From: Paraburkholderia ginsengiterrae
GTDB lineage: Bacteria; Pseudomonadota; Gammaproteobacteria; Burkholderiales; Burkholderiaceae
Direction: 5' to 3'
DNA: 64,000 nt
NCBI RefSeq assembly: GCF_001645125.1
Contig: NZ_LXKA01000154.1
Coordinates: 1 to 64,000, forward strand
In this document: positions 9,373 to 17,655 of the stretch, piece by piece
Layout: every line of letters begins with the position of its first letter
Numbering within the stretch: the stretch's first letter is position 1
Made by a program: the position numbers and the translations under genes
Notes under the pieces: generated by a model
What the model was told of the DNA's origin: nothing
What the model saw: the letters and a program-made list of their open reading frames with translations, nothing else
The model's database searches: none

Positions 9373-10115
9373 CAGACCGTTACTCCTCTCCACCACACGC
9401 CGCGCGAAACCAGCTCGACGGCCCAGTAAAACAGCATGGCCAGCACGGTCACCATCAGGATCGCCGCGAACGAGAGCGCCGTTTGCGCGTTCGACGTCGC
9501 GAATACGATCAGATGTCCGAGCCCCGCTTCCGCCCCGATAAACTCGCCGACGATCGCGCCGATCACCGCCGGCGGCATGGCGATCTTCAGGCCGTCGATC
9601 AGCGCGGGCAATGCGGCGGGCAAGCGCAGATGCCAGAACGTCTTCGCGGGCGATGCGCCGAGCGCGCGGAAATGTTCGTCCAGATTGCGCGGCACGCCGG
9701 CGAGGCCGCCCATGGTCGCGATCACGATCGGGAAGAAGGCAAACAGCACCGCCGCCGCCAGCTTCGACGCAAAGCCATAGCCGAACCACACGCTCAGCAA
9801 CGGCGCGAGCGCGATTTTCGGCATGCTCTGCAATGCGGTAACGAGCGGCAGCAAGGTGCGCCGCGCGATGCTCGACATGCTGGCGAGCAGACCCACGGCC
9901 AAGCCGCCGGCAAGCGCCAGCGCGAACCCGGCGAACACCTCCCAGGCCGTGGCGAGCGTATCCGAGAACAATTGCCCGCGCATTTCCCAACCGGCGGCAA
10001 AGACCTGCGAGAGCGCCGGCAACACGTAGTCGCGCGTGCCTGTCCAGCGCACTCCGAATTCCCAGATCAGGCCGATCACGGCCCAGAACGAGACGGTTTC
10101 GATCAATCGCTTCAT
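9372..10115 (-). CDS. ABC transporter permease (SsuC/TauC family)
   Basis: Inner-membrane permease of 247 residues with about six hydrophobic helices. The cytoplasmic EAA-loop region reads RALGASPAKTFWHLRLPAALPALIDG in outline, the site that docks the ATPase. ATG 10115 is preceded by a GGAAC-type ribosome site and lies 12 bp after the stop of the VOC gene. It pairs with the overlapping ATPase gene to form an importer of the SsuBC type; the periplasmic component is the gene at 10855-11898. Confidence 0.9.
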   Translation of the reverse strand: MKRLIETVSFWAVIGLIWEFGVRWTGTRDYVLPALSQVFAAGWEMRGQLFSDTLATAWEVFAGFALALAGGLAVGLLASMSSIARRTLLPLVTALQSMPKIALAPLLSVWFGYGFASKLAAAVLFAFFPIVIATMGGLAGVPRNLDEHFRALGASPAKTFWHLRLPAALPALIDGLKIAMPPAVIGAIVGEFIGAEAGLGHLIVFATSNAQTALSFAAILMVTVLAMLFYWAVELVSRGVWWRGVTV

Positions 10116-10127
10116 GAGGGTTCCGAA

Positions 10128-10724
10128 TTATTTGCGCGCGGATGGATCGGTTTTCGTGGTTTCTTCAGGGGTGGCGGACTTATCGGCCTGCGCCGACTTC
10201 TGCGCGACCAGATGCGGTGGCGGCGGAACCACGAACCGTTCGAAGCGGTACTGATCGAATGACTCGATCGTGCGCTCCCACACCTGCGGCTCGTGCGGGT
10301 CGCGCTCGCCGATCTGCGTCATCTCGCAGTAGACCTCGACGTTGTTGCCGTCCGGGTCCTTGAACACCAGAAACAGATTGTTACCCGGACCATGCCGGCC
10401 GATGCCGCGCACAATCTCGACGCCGTGCTCCTGCAGGACCTTCACTGAGCGCTCCATCTCTTCGTAGCTGTCGATCAGATACGAGAAGTGCTCCAGACCT
10501 GGCCGCGAGTAGCGCGGCAGATCGTCGAAGTCGGCGGAATCTTTCGGCAGTTGCGCGAGCGCGAGATCGTGATGATCGGTGCCGGCGCGCAGAAACACCA
10601 TCTGGTCGCCGATCCAGTCGGATACCTTCAGGCCCAGCACCTCGGTGTAAAACTTCGCGGACTTGTGGATGTCGCGCACCATCAGCACCATGTGCCCAAG
10701 CCGTTTCGGACGCAAACTATTCAT
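10128..10724 (-). CDS. VOC-family ring-cleavage (extradiol) dioxygenase-like protein
   Basis: A 198-residue single-unit vicinal-oxygen-chelate protein. Candidate metal ligands of a 2-His-1-Glu set are the His in RLGHMVL, the His in GLEHFSY and the Glu in NNVEVYCEM, with the FKDPDGNNVE stretch typical of catechol 2,3-dioxygenase-like proteins. A Lys/Thr/Ser-rich tail of about 25 residues looks disordered. ATG 10724 has a good AGGAGA site; an in-frame start further upstream would run into the hairpin repeats. Lying between binding protein and permease, it probably acts on the imported compound or its first product. A glyoxalase-type isomerase is the alternative. Confidence 0.75.
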   Translation of the reverse strand: MNSLRPKRLGHMVLMVRDIHKSAKFYTEVLGLKVSDWIGDQMVFLRAGTDHHDLALAQLPKDSADFDDLPRYSRPGLEHFSYLIDSYEEMERSVKVLQEHGVEIVRGIGRHGPGNNLFLVFKDPDGNNVEVYCEMTQIGERDPHEPQVWERTIESFDQYRFERFVVPPPPHLVAQKSAQADKSATPEETTKTDPSARK

Positions 10725-10741
10725 TACTTGTCTCCTGTCGG

Positions 10742-10826
10742 CCGGAGTTGGCGCTTTAGCGCTTACTCCGGCCCCATGCAAAGCTGTCGACCCGAGTTAG
10801 CGCTTTAGCGCTTACTCGGGTCCCAT
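10742..10826 (-). repeat. Tandem hairpin repeat, each copy reading MGPE-stop
   Basis: Two near-identical units 49 bp apart between the binding-protein and VOC genes. Plus-strand hairpins are 10742-10771 (CCGGAGT...ACTCCGG around GCGC-TTTA-GCGC) and 10791-10820 (CCCGAGT...ACTCGGG around the same core). On the transcribed minus strand each copy begins with ATG and reads Met-Gly-Pro-Glu-stop (10777-10763 and 10826-10812). The copies differ by compensatory stem changes that are also synonymous. I recall similar motifs in Burkholderia intergenic regions but cannot verify that here. Confidence 0.85.
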
Positions 10827-10854
10827 GCGACGCATTACCCTATCCAATCGTCGC

Positions 10855-11898
10855 TTACTCGACAAACCGGTTCGTATATACATCCACCGCCTTCACCTTC
10901 GCCCCGGTGCCAAAGGCACGCGACACGAAAGCCGCGGTGGCATCCATCCGCGCCGGACGCAGCCACCCAATCCTGTGCCCCGCCGGATCATCCACAATCA
11001 GCCCGTTAGTCTCGACGATCTGTTGCAGCAGGATCGCCTTGTCGAGCACCGGATACTGCGCCGCGATCACATCCGCGGCTTGCTGGGGATGCTCCCGCAT
11101 CAGCGCATAACCACGATACGTGGCGTCCAGAAAGCGCTTCACCACATCGGGGTGCTGGGCCACGAAGGTATCGGTGGTCACGATGCCGTTGCCCATCATG
11201 TCCAGGCCAAAATCGCGGTAGTACACGTGGCCCAGCTGCTGCCCCGCGCGTTTGGCGAGCGCGGCCTGCACCGGCAGACTCGCGCCCTCCCAGCACTCCG
11301 ACAGGTCGATGCGCTTTTGCAGCAGCGCGGTATTGATCACGGCCGGATCGAGCCGCACGGTGCGGATCGCGTCGGGCGCCATGCCGTTCTGTTTCAGCCA
11401 GGCGGGCATGATGTTCTGCACCGGCGAAGCGCCGCCGCCGCCGAGCGTGAGACCCGCCAGATCTTTCAGCGAGTTCACCTTGAAGCCGGGCCGCTCGAGG
11501 TAGCACATCGCGCCCGGCCAGCGCGTGTTGATCGCGCCGACCATCACGGCGTGGCCGCCATGCGCGCGATTGAGCATCACGCTGAGCGGATCGCCGTAGC
11601 CGAACTCGAACAGCCCGCCATCCACTTCATTGACGGTGCGCTGGCCGCCGTAACCGCGCATCACGCTGACGTCGAGCCCGGCGTCACGGTAGTAACCTTT
11701 CGCCTGAGCGAGCAGAATGCCGCCCGTACTGCCCTGCGGCAGCCACGCCAGATTGACGCGCACGGTATCGGCCGCATGAACGCTCGTGAAAAGCGCCATG
11801 GCGGCCAGCGCGGCCGCGCCCAGCGCCGTCCCCCGCACCGTACCGCGCATCAGTCGCGACGCTTGCCGTGAAAGCGCGCGCCGTATCCGCTGCAACAT
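10855..11898 (-). CDS. ABC transporter substrate-binding protein (SsuA/NMT1 family)
   Basis: Periplasmic binding protein of 347 residues, first gene of the importer operon. A long twin-basic signal region (RIRRALSRQASRLMRG) leads into a hydrophobic core ending HAADTVRV. The mature start has the NLAWLPQGSTGGILLAQAKGYY pattern of the SsuA/TauA/NMT1 family. ATG 11898 is preceded by GGGGA. The ligand cannot be read from sequence. It is followed by the tandem hairpin repeat and then the VOC, permease and ATPase genes on the same strand; the hairpins may stabilise or terminate its mRNA so that the binding protein is made in excess. Confidence 0.88.
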   Translation of the reverse strand: MLQRIRRALSRQASRLMRGTVRGTALGAAALAAMALFTSVHAADTVRVNLAWLPQGSTGGILLAQAKGYYRDAGLDVSVMRGYGGQRTVNEVDGGLFEFGYGDPLSVMLNRAHGGHAVMVGAINTRWPGAMCYLERPGFKVNSLKDLAGLTLGGGGASPVQNIMPAWLKQNGMAPDAIRTVRLDPAVINTALLQKRIDLSECWEGASLPVQAALAKRAGQQLGHVYYRDFGLDMMGNGIVTTDTFVAQHPDVVKRFLDATYRGYALMREHPQQAADVIAAQYPVLDKAILLQQIVETNGLIVDDPAGHRIGWLRPARMDATAAFVSRAFGTGAKVKAVDVYTNRFVE

Positions 11899-11954
11899 AT
11901 CGTGTCCCCGTTCATGAGTGGCGTGAGTGGATGGCGCGGCGAGCATGTTGACGC

Positions 11955-12875
11955 TCAGCCCGCGACCAGCGGATTCTCGATCGTGCCGATGCCGTCGATC
12001 GAGGCGACCATCACGTCGCCCGCTTTCAGATAAATGCCACGCCCCATGCCGACGCCGGTCGGCGTGCCCGTCGCGATCAGATCGCCGGGCTGCAGCGTGA
12101 GGATCGTCGACAGATATTCGATCTGCTCGGCAATGTTGAAAATCATCTCGGACGTGTTGCCGTCCTGCATCATCTCGCCGTTCACCGCGAGGCGCATGCG
12201 CAGATTCTGCGGCTCGGCGATGCAGGCGCGCGGCACGAACCACGGCCCAAGCGGACCAAAGGTATCGAAACTCTTGCCGCGAAACCAGTCGTGTTTGAAC
12301 GGATAGTCGGTGCGGCGATTCAGATCGCGCGCGCTGACGTCGTTGAGAATCGTGTAGCCGGCCACGTAGTCGTAGGCATCGCGCTGGGCGATGTGGCGCC
12401 CCTGCCTGCCGATCACCACGGCCAGTTCCACTTCCCAGTCGACCCGCTCGGCGTGCGGCGGAATCACCACATTGGCGAGCGTCGGCACCACGCTCGTTTC
12501 GGCCTTGATGAACATGTACGGGGTGCTTTCTTCGCGCGGCGCAAGCTCCGTGCCCATCTCGCGTGCATGTTCGTAGTAGTTCGAGGCTGCCGCGAAGATG
12601 CGCCGCGGCTGGAACGGCACGCACAGCCGGTGTCCTTCCAGCGGCGCGAGGTCGAACGTGCCCGCCTCGATTGCGCGTGCCGCGCGTTCGAACTGGTCGA
12701 CCGCGGCCGCGCCGTGCGTCGCCCAGCCGGCGATCAGCGCGCCGAGATCGGCAAGCGGCGCGTCGCCCGCGACACGCTTTAACGCCGCTTGCGCGTCGTA
12801 CAGCCTGTCGCCGACCGCCAGTCCAGCGGCACGGCGGCCGTTCAATTCGTAGGTTGCGATACCAAACCAGGTCAC
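11955..12875 (-). CDS. Fumarylacetoacetate hydrolase (FAH) family protein
   Basis: A 306-residue FAH-superfamily enzyme, acting on acyl-pyruvates or 2-keto-4-enoates produced after ring cleavage. The N-terminal lid-like domain is followed by the FAH core with metal-binding acidic residues in EVELAVVIG and NDVSARD, and the TGTPTGVGMG loop. I prefer the GTG at 12875, with GCGAGG 8 bases upstream; an ATG at 12935 adds 20 residues but has no ribosome site and lies in the operator region. It heads the minus-strand operon opposite the GntR gene, with GTATAC sites between them. Substrate is unknown. Confidence 0.88.
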   Translation of the reverse strand: MTWFGIATYELNGRRAAGLAVGDRLYDAQAALKRVAGDAPLADLGALIAGWATHGAAAVDQFERAARAIEAGTFDLAPLEGHRLCVPFQPRRIFAAASNYYEHAREMGTELAPREESTPYMFIKAETSVVPTLANVVIPPHAERVDWEVELAVVIGRQGRHIAQRDAYDYVAGYTILNDVSARDLNRRTDYPFKHDWFRGKSFDTFGPLGPWFVPRACIAEPQNLRMRLAVNGEMMQDGNTSEMIFNIAEQIEYLSTILTLQPGDLIATGTPTGVGMGRGIYLKAGDVMVASIDGIGTIENPLVAG

Positions 12876-12950
12876 GTGTTGCCTCGCTTTTCTTGTTTGC
12901 AGGGATGAGTTGACAGCTGTCGAGGGTTCAATCATTGGGGTTCATCTTTC

Positions 12951-12996
12951 GTATACATTCAGTCATTTGTGTATTTTTATTAAAATCCTCGTATAC
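12951..12996. promoter_or_regulatory. Three GTATAC-type sites, 20-bp phased (GntR operator candidate)
   Basis: GTATAC at 12951-12956, GTATTT at 12971-12976 and GTATAC at 12991-12996 are spaced exactly 20 bp apart in an AT-rich stretch between the divergent FAH and GntR genes. Short palindromes of this type are usual for GntR/FCD regulators. The same hexamer recurs upstream of 16156 and 18882. Confidence 0.6.
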
Positions 12997-13141
12997 ACTT
13001 ATCGGGGCGTGAACACGATCGCGCGTACACTGCATGGGCCTGCAAAGGCCGGATATGCGCGGTGGCGATTGAGGCAGTCGGGCCGCTGGCGCATAATGAG
13101 GGCCGCTTGCCCACGGTTTCGCTCAACCCACGACCATCACG

Positions 13142-13801
13142 ATGACCACGCTCTCTTCCAAGATTTACCGCCTGCTGTGCGACGAGATCATCGACGGCAC
13201 GCTCGAACCGGGCCAGAAGCTCGAAGAAGCCGCGCTCGCCGAACGCTTCAACGCGTCGCGCACGCCGATCCGCGAAGCGCTGCGCGAACTCGCCGCGCGC
13301 GGCATGGTCGAGCTGACGCCGCGCAAGGGCGTGGTGGTCGCGCAGTTCAGCATCGACGAACTGGCCGACATGCTCGAGGCGATGTGCGAACTCGAAGCGC
13401 TGTGCTGCCGTTTGAGCGCGCAGCGCATGAGCCTCGTCGAGAAGAAACAGCTCGAGGAGCTCGAAACCGAAATGAACGCCGCGATCGCGCGCGGCGACGA
13501 GACGGAGTACTTTGCACTCAATCGCGAATTCCACGAACTGATCTGCAAGGGCGCGCAAAGCAAGTCGCTCGCGTCGATCATGGCGGTGCAGCGGCAGCGT
13601 CTGGCGGGTTTTCGCGCCGCGCAGCCGGCTTCGCCGTCGCGCTTCGAAGCGGCCACCGACGAGCATCGCGAGATCGTGTCGGCCATCCTCAACTCCGAGC
13701 CGGAGCGCGCGTACAACGCGATGCGCGATCACACGGCGCGCTTGTCCATCGTCGTGCTGGGGCGCCTGAAGCGTCAGCGCACGGAGCGCGCGAACGCCTG
13801 A
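13142..13801 (+). CDS. GntR-family transcriptional regulator (FCD domain)
   Basis: A 219-residue regulator. Residues 1-70 form the winged helix with the GntR signature (LEPGQKLEEAALAERF, then SRTPIREALREL and KGVVVAQF). The rest is an all-helical FCD ligand domain with candidate metal ligands (FHELI, DEHREI, RDHTARL). Such proteins usually repress catabolic operons and are released by a pathway acid. It is divergent from the FAH-importer operon across phased GTATAC sites and probably controls that operon, itself, and the units starting at 16156 and 18882. The regulon assignment is inferred from the shared sites. Confidence 0.93.
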   Translation: MTTLSSKIYRLLCDEIIDGTLEPGQKLEEAALAERFNASRTPIREALRELAARGMVELTPRKGVVVAQFSIDELADMLEAMCELEALCCRLSAQRMSLVEKKQLEELETEMNAAIARGDETEYFALNREFHELICKGAQSKSLASIMAVQRQRLAGFRAAQPASPSRFEAATDEHREIVSAILNSEPERAYNAMRDHTARLSIVVLGRLKRQRTERANA

Positions 13802-13920
13802 AGCCTGGGCAGGGTTGGAGCCAGCGACGAGGCGCTCCGTCACCCCGTCACGTGCGCCTCGGCGAAGGCCCGCACCACGACGCGTGCTCGCCCCAAGGCT
13901 TGAGTCCACGCACCGCGCAC

Positions 13921-14868
13921 TCATGCGGCCACCGCCGCAACCGTCGCCAGCGACGGCATCGAAAAATCCAGCGCCTCGAGCTGCCGCAGTAGCGCGCCCG
14001 CCTGGCCCGAATCCATCGCCGTCAGGGGCGGACGCACACGCGCCCACGCCGCGTCGTTCGCGAAATGCGCGACGATGTGCTTCAGCGCGGGGATCATCGG
14101 TTGCGCCTGCACGGCGAGCCGCACCGTGGCCACCTTGCCTTCCCACACCGCCCGCTCGTCCGGCGTGGCTGCGTTCAGCAGGCTCGCGATCGCATGCGGC
14201 TGAATATTCGCCGTCGCCGAAATGCAGCCGGCCGCGCCGAGCGGCAGCGCTTTGCCGAGCAACGCCTCGGACGCGGGAAACACCGCGAAACCCGGGAATT
14301 TCTCGAGCATCGCCGACGTGTTGGCCCAATCGCCGGAACTGTCCTTGATCCCGACGACCGTGCGCGGATACGCCGCGATCAACCGTTCGATCAGCGTGTG
14401 CGTGATCGGCACGCCGGTGAACTGCGGGATGTGATACAGCAGCACGCGAAACTGGTCCGAGCCAACCGCCTCGATCACGTCGGCGTAGTACGCGAAGAGG
14501 CCCTCGTCGCTCACACCCTGGTAGAAGAATGGCGGCAGCATCAGCGCGCCGGCACAACCGGCTTCGCATGCGTGACGCGTCAACGCGATGGCGTCGGGCA
14601 GCGCGCACGCGCCGGTTCCCGGCAACATCCGCGCGGGGTCGATGCCCGCTTCGATCACTTCGTCCAGCAGAGCGTGACGCTCGCTCAGACTCAGCGAGTT
14701 GGCCTCGCTATTGGTGCCGAACAACGCCAGCCCGGCGCCCTGCCCGACGAGCCAGCGGCAGAACGCGACGAAGCGCGGCGCGTCGATACCAAGCTCCGCG
14801 GTGAAGGGAGTGACGACCGGCGCGAACACGCGTGGTGTCGCGAAGGCGGGCGGCAGGCTGACAGACAT
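13921..14868 (-). CDS. Dihydrodipicolinate synthase/NAL-family lyase
   Basis: A 315-residue class I aldolase-type TIM barrel. Key positions are visible: FGTNSEANSLSLSER (pyruvate-binding loop), the active Tyr in VLLYHIPQFTG and the Schiff-base Lys in VGIKDSSGD. The genome presumably has a separate DapA; here, beside ring-cleavage and FAH genes, a pyruvate-releasing or hydratase-aldolase role is more likely. ATG 14868 follows a strong AGGAGAA site; an in-frame upstream start is less likely. It is on the minus strand 60 bp after the HSL-type hydrolase gene, probably co-transcribed with it. Confidence 0.88.
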   Translation of the reverse strand: MSVSLPPAFATPRVFAPVVTPFTAELGIDAPRFVAFCRWLVGQGAGLALFGTNSEANSLSLSERHALLDEVIEAGIDPARMLPGTGACALPDAIALTRHACEAGCAGALMLPPFFYQGVSDEGLFAYYADVIEAVGSDQFRVLLYHIPQFTGVPITHTLIERLIAAYPRTVVGIKDSSGDWANTSAMLEKFPGFAVFPASEALLGKALPLGAAGCISATANIQPHAIASLLNAATPDERAVWEGKVATVRLAVQAQPMIPALKHIVAHFANDAAWARVRPPLTAMDSGQAGALLRQLEALDFSMPSLATVAAVAA

Positions 14869-14928
14869 GCAGTTCTCCTGAGTGTGCGGTACTGGCCAAT
14901 GACAACGGGAACGGATCAACCCGAACCG

Positions 14929-15912
14929 TCACGCGCCGAAAAAATCGAGCATCGCGTCGCCTAGCAGCGTCTCGCCCGAATCGAAATGCGCCACCACCGA
15001 CGTATGGTTGTGCCGCAGCATCTGCATGAAACGCGGCGCACGCTTCATAGCCGCATTCATAGCGGCAGCGCCCGCGCGTTGGCGGGCCTCCAGCACGCGG
15101 GCAAAGAACGCCGCGCCGTACGCATCGAGATAAGGGTTTTCGTATTCGGCGACCACCACCATGAGCGGCGTGTCGATCCGCGCGGCATGGGTCAGCGGCG
15201 AACGCGCGGCGTAGCGGGTTTCGTCGGCGCCGAAATAGGCCCGCACGCCGGCCGCGTTGGGATTGTCCGCATGCACATCCGCCATCAGCCGCGCGCTGAT
15301 CAGCACGGCGCCCGCGACGCCCGGCGTGCTTTCACGCAGATCGGCAAAGAGCGGATCGCCAAGATAGGTGGCGACATGCGCGCCGCCCGCCGAATGGCCG
15401 ACCAGAAAAATCCGCCGCGGATTGCCGCCGAATTCCGCGACATGCGCCTGCGCCCAGGCCACCGCGGCGGCCACATCGTCGGCGCCCGCGGGATAAGGCG
15501 CGCCAGGCGCCAGCCGGTATTCCACATTGAGCCCGACGCAACCCCGGCGCGCGAACCAGCGCGGCACGTTGTCGTAAATGAGTCCGTTAAAGCTCTTGCT
15601 GCCGCGCAAAAATGCGCCGCCGTGGACGAACAGCACCACGTCGGCATCGCCGTCACGGCGTGTCCGCCGCGCGGCGAATACATCCAGCCGCTGCCGCTCG
15701 TGGCTGCCGTACGCGATGTCGCGCGCCGCCTCGAACGACTCCTCGCCCGCGTCGCGCGCCGCGGCCACCAGCGGCGCATACGCATCGATCACCAGATCGC
15801 GGTGCGCATTGATATCGCGGCCCCACACCGGCCCGATCTGGGCGAAGCGCTGCCTGAGCGTGGCGGAGAGACTGCCTAACGGTTCCTGCGAGGGTTCCTG
15901 CGAGGTGTGCAT
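14929..15912 (-). CDS. Alpha/beta hydrolase, hormone-sensitive-lipase type
   Basis: A 327-residue serine hydrolase. The oxyanion motif FVHGGAF and nucleophile elbow GHSAGG (Ser in GHSAG) are clear; the acid is likely the Asp near EYENPYLDAYG and the base the His in RHNHTSVV. The N-terminus carries a small EPSQEPSQEP-like duplication. ATG 15912 has GAGGACC upstream. It heads a two-gene minus-strand unit with the DHDPS-family gene, facing the VOC gene across the 16.0-kb operator sites. It may hydrolyse an ester or lactone intermediate; the substrate is unknown. Confidence 0.87.
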   Translation of the reverse strand: MHTSQEPSQEPLGSLSATLRQRFAQIGPVWGRDINAHRDLVIDAYAPLVAAARDAGEESFEAARDIAYGSHERQRLDVFAARRTRRDGDADVVLFVHGGAFLRGSKSFNGLIYDNVPRWFARRGCVGLNVEYRLAPGAPYPAGADDVAAAVAWAQAHVAEFGGNPRRIFLVGHSAGGAHVATYLGDPLFADLRESTPGVAGAVLISARLMADVHADNPNAAGVRAYFGADETRYAARSPLTHAARIDTPLMVVVAEYENPYLDAYGAAFFARVLEARQRAGAAAMNAAMKRAPRFMQMLRHNHTSVVAHFDSGETLLGDAMLDFFGA

Positions 15913-16037
15913 CGGTGGTCCTCATATCTCATGGCAAATGCGCAGGGCAAATGCGCAGGGCAACTGAGCACAGCAAATCAGCGCGCCGGACACATCCAGC
16001 GTATGAAGACCATTCTGGTATATAAATTTAGTTTTGT

Positions 16038-16063
16038 GTATACATTACTTATACGTAGTATAC
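16038..16063. promoter_or_regulatory. Two GTATAC sites 20 bp apart (GntR operator candidate)
   Basis: GTATAC at 16038-16043 (within GTGTATACAT) and at 16058-16063, again exactly 20 bp apart, in the AT-rich promoter region between the hydrolase (minus) and VOC (plus) genes. They match the sites beside the GntR gene in sequence and phasing. Confidence 0.6.
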
Positions 16064-16155
16064 CTGGTGAAGTTGCGGACACGCTTGATTCAAAGTCACG
16101 ACACCTCACCCCTCGCCCGCGGGCGACTCACCTTCAGGACAACGCAAGGACACTC

Positions 16156-16620
16156 ATGGACAAGCTTCGTCATATCGCGCTTTCGGTCGAAGACCCGGAA
16201 GCCGCTGCACAATTTTTCGAGCAGGCATTCGGCATGCGCCGCGCGGGCAACGCGATGCGCGGCATCTATATGACCGACGGCACGATGAACGTGGCGCTGC
16301 TCAACTTCAAGGACGAGACCGTGCCCGGCTATGCCGGCCTGAAGGACGTGCGCGGCGTGATCCACTTCGGCATGTGGGTGGACAGCGTGGAGGAAACCGC
16401 GGCGCGCGTGGTCGCCGCGGGCGGCACCTATCTGACGGGCCGCCACGAAAAAGATCCGAATGTCTTCTACGAGGTGAAGTACCGGATGCCCGACGGCACC
16501 GTGTTCGACATCACCGAGAACGGCTGGAAAGGCGCGGTGAAAGAAGTGGCGCCGGCCGCGCATTCAGCCGCGAATTCAGCCGCTAATTCAGCCGCGGTTT
16601 CAGCCGATCCTCAAGCATGA
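16156..16620 (+). CDS. VOC-family (glyoxalase-like) protein
   Basis: A 154-residue single VOC domain: KLRHIALSVEDPEAAAQFFEQAFGM at the N-terminus, HFGMWVDSVEE in the middle and YRMPDGTVFDITENGW near the end, giving His, His and Glu/Asp candidates for a metal site. The last 20 residues repeat SAAN/SAAV from a short in-frame DNA repeat (GCCGCGAATTCA-like) and are probably disordered. ATG 16156 follows AAGGA. The stop overlaps the dehydrogenase start (ATGA). It is expected to isomerise or cleave a pathway intermediate; its reaction is unknown. Confidence 0.82.
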   Translation: MDKLRHIALSVEDPEAAAQFFEQAFGMRRAGNAMRGIYMTDGTMNVALLNFKDETVPGYAGLKDVRGVIHFGMWVDSVEETAARVVAAGGTYLTGRHEKDPNVFYEVKYRMPDGTVFDITENGWKGAVKEVAPAAHSAANSAANSAAVSADPQA

Positions 16621-17573
16621 ACGCGGGTATGAGCGGCATTTCCGTGCTCGCGCTGATCCCCCTGCCCGACGCGACGCTCGACGCGCTGCGGCGCGACTGC
16701 ACGCTGCATCATTTTCCCGACGGCTGGCCAGGCGCGTGGCCGGCCGGCGCCGATCCACTGCGCGTGCGGGCGGTCGTGACCAACGGCTCGACCGGCCTGT
16801 CCGACGCGCAGATGGCCGCGCTGCCGGCGCTCGAAATCGTCAGCGCGTTCGGCGCGGGCTACGAGAATATCGACGTGGCCGCGGCCGCGCGACGCGCGAT
16901 CGTGGTCACGCATGCGCCCGGCGCGAACGCGGCAACGGTCGCCGACCACGCCATGGGCCTGCTGCTCGCGCTCGCGCGCGGCTACGCGCCGCTGACTGCC
17001 GCGGTGCGCGACGGTCGCTGGCGCACCTCGCGCGGCGAGCGTCCCACGCTGACGGGCGCGCGGCTCGGAATCGTCGGCATGGGGCGCATCGGCAGGCTGA
17101 TTGCGGCACGCGCGCTGGGCTTCGACATGACGCTCGGCTACCACGGCCGCGCCCCGCGCGCCGACGCGCCGGGCCTGTACTACGCCGATCCCGTCGAACT
17201 CGCGGCCGCCAGCGACTTTCTGGTGATTGCCTGCAACGGCGGCCCCGCGACCCGGCATCTGGTCAATCGCGACGTGCTGCATGCGCTCGGGCCTGACGGT
17301 TATGTAGTGAACGTCTCGCGCGGTTCGGTGCTCGACACGCGAGCGCTAATCGGCGCGCTGGCTGACGGCGCGATTGCCGGCGCCGGACTCGATGTGATCG
17401 ACAGCGAGCCCGAGGTGCCGCAGGTGCTGCTCGATCATCCCGACGTGCTCGTCACTCCGCACATGGCCGGCCGCTCGCCCGCTTCGCTGTTGGCTCAGCG
17501 CGACGCGCTGCTTGCCAGTCTGTTTCAACACTTCACGCACGCTCCCGTCGACTTTGCGGTGCGCGCGGCATAA
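16617..17573 (+). CDS. D-isomer-specific 2-hydroxyacid dehydrogenase
   Basis: A 318-residue NAD(P)H-dependent 2-ketoacid reductase. The Rossmann motif is GIVGMGRIGRLIA; catalytic candidates are the Arg in NVSRGSV, the Glu in IDSEPEVP and the His in TPHMAGRS. The family reduces glyoxylate, hydroxypyruvate or related 2-keto acids. It is translationally coupled to the VOC gene by an ATGA overlap and followed 82 bp later by a porin gene. It probably handles a keto acid from the pathway. Confidence 0.9.
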   Translation: MNAGMSGISVLALIPLPDATLDALRRDCTLHHFPDGWPGAWPAGADPLRVRAVVTNGSTGLSDAQMAALPALEIVSAFGAGYENIDVAAAARRAIVVTHAPGANAATVADHAMGLLLALARGYAPLTAAVRDGRWRTSRGERPTLTGARLGIVGMGRIGRLIAARALGFDMTLGYHGRAPRADAPGLYYADPVELAAASDFLVIACNGGPATRHLVNRDVLHALGPDGYVVNVSRGSVLDTRALIGALADGAIAGAGLDVIDSEPEVPQVLLDHPDVLVTPHMAGRSPASLLAQRDALLASLFQHFTHAPVDFAVRAA

Positions 17574-17655
17574 CGCACGGCGGCGCATCACAGCGCCGCT
17601 GTGCCGCCTGAAGGGCTCGCTCTAGCCGCCGTTCCCACCCTCACAAGGACTCGCC

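Noticed and set aside
10742-10826. Possible CRISPR-like repeat
   Set aside because: Only two units and no spacer series; units are hairpins with compensatory changes.
12980-14608. 542-codon minus-strand frame
   Set aside because: Runs across the GntR gene antisense and part of the DHDPS-family gene in a wrong frame.
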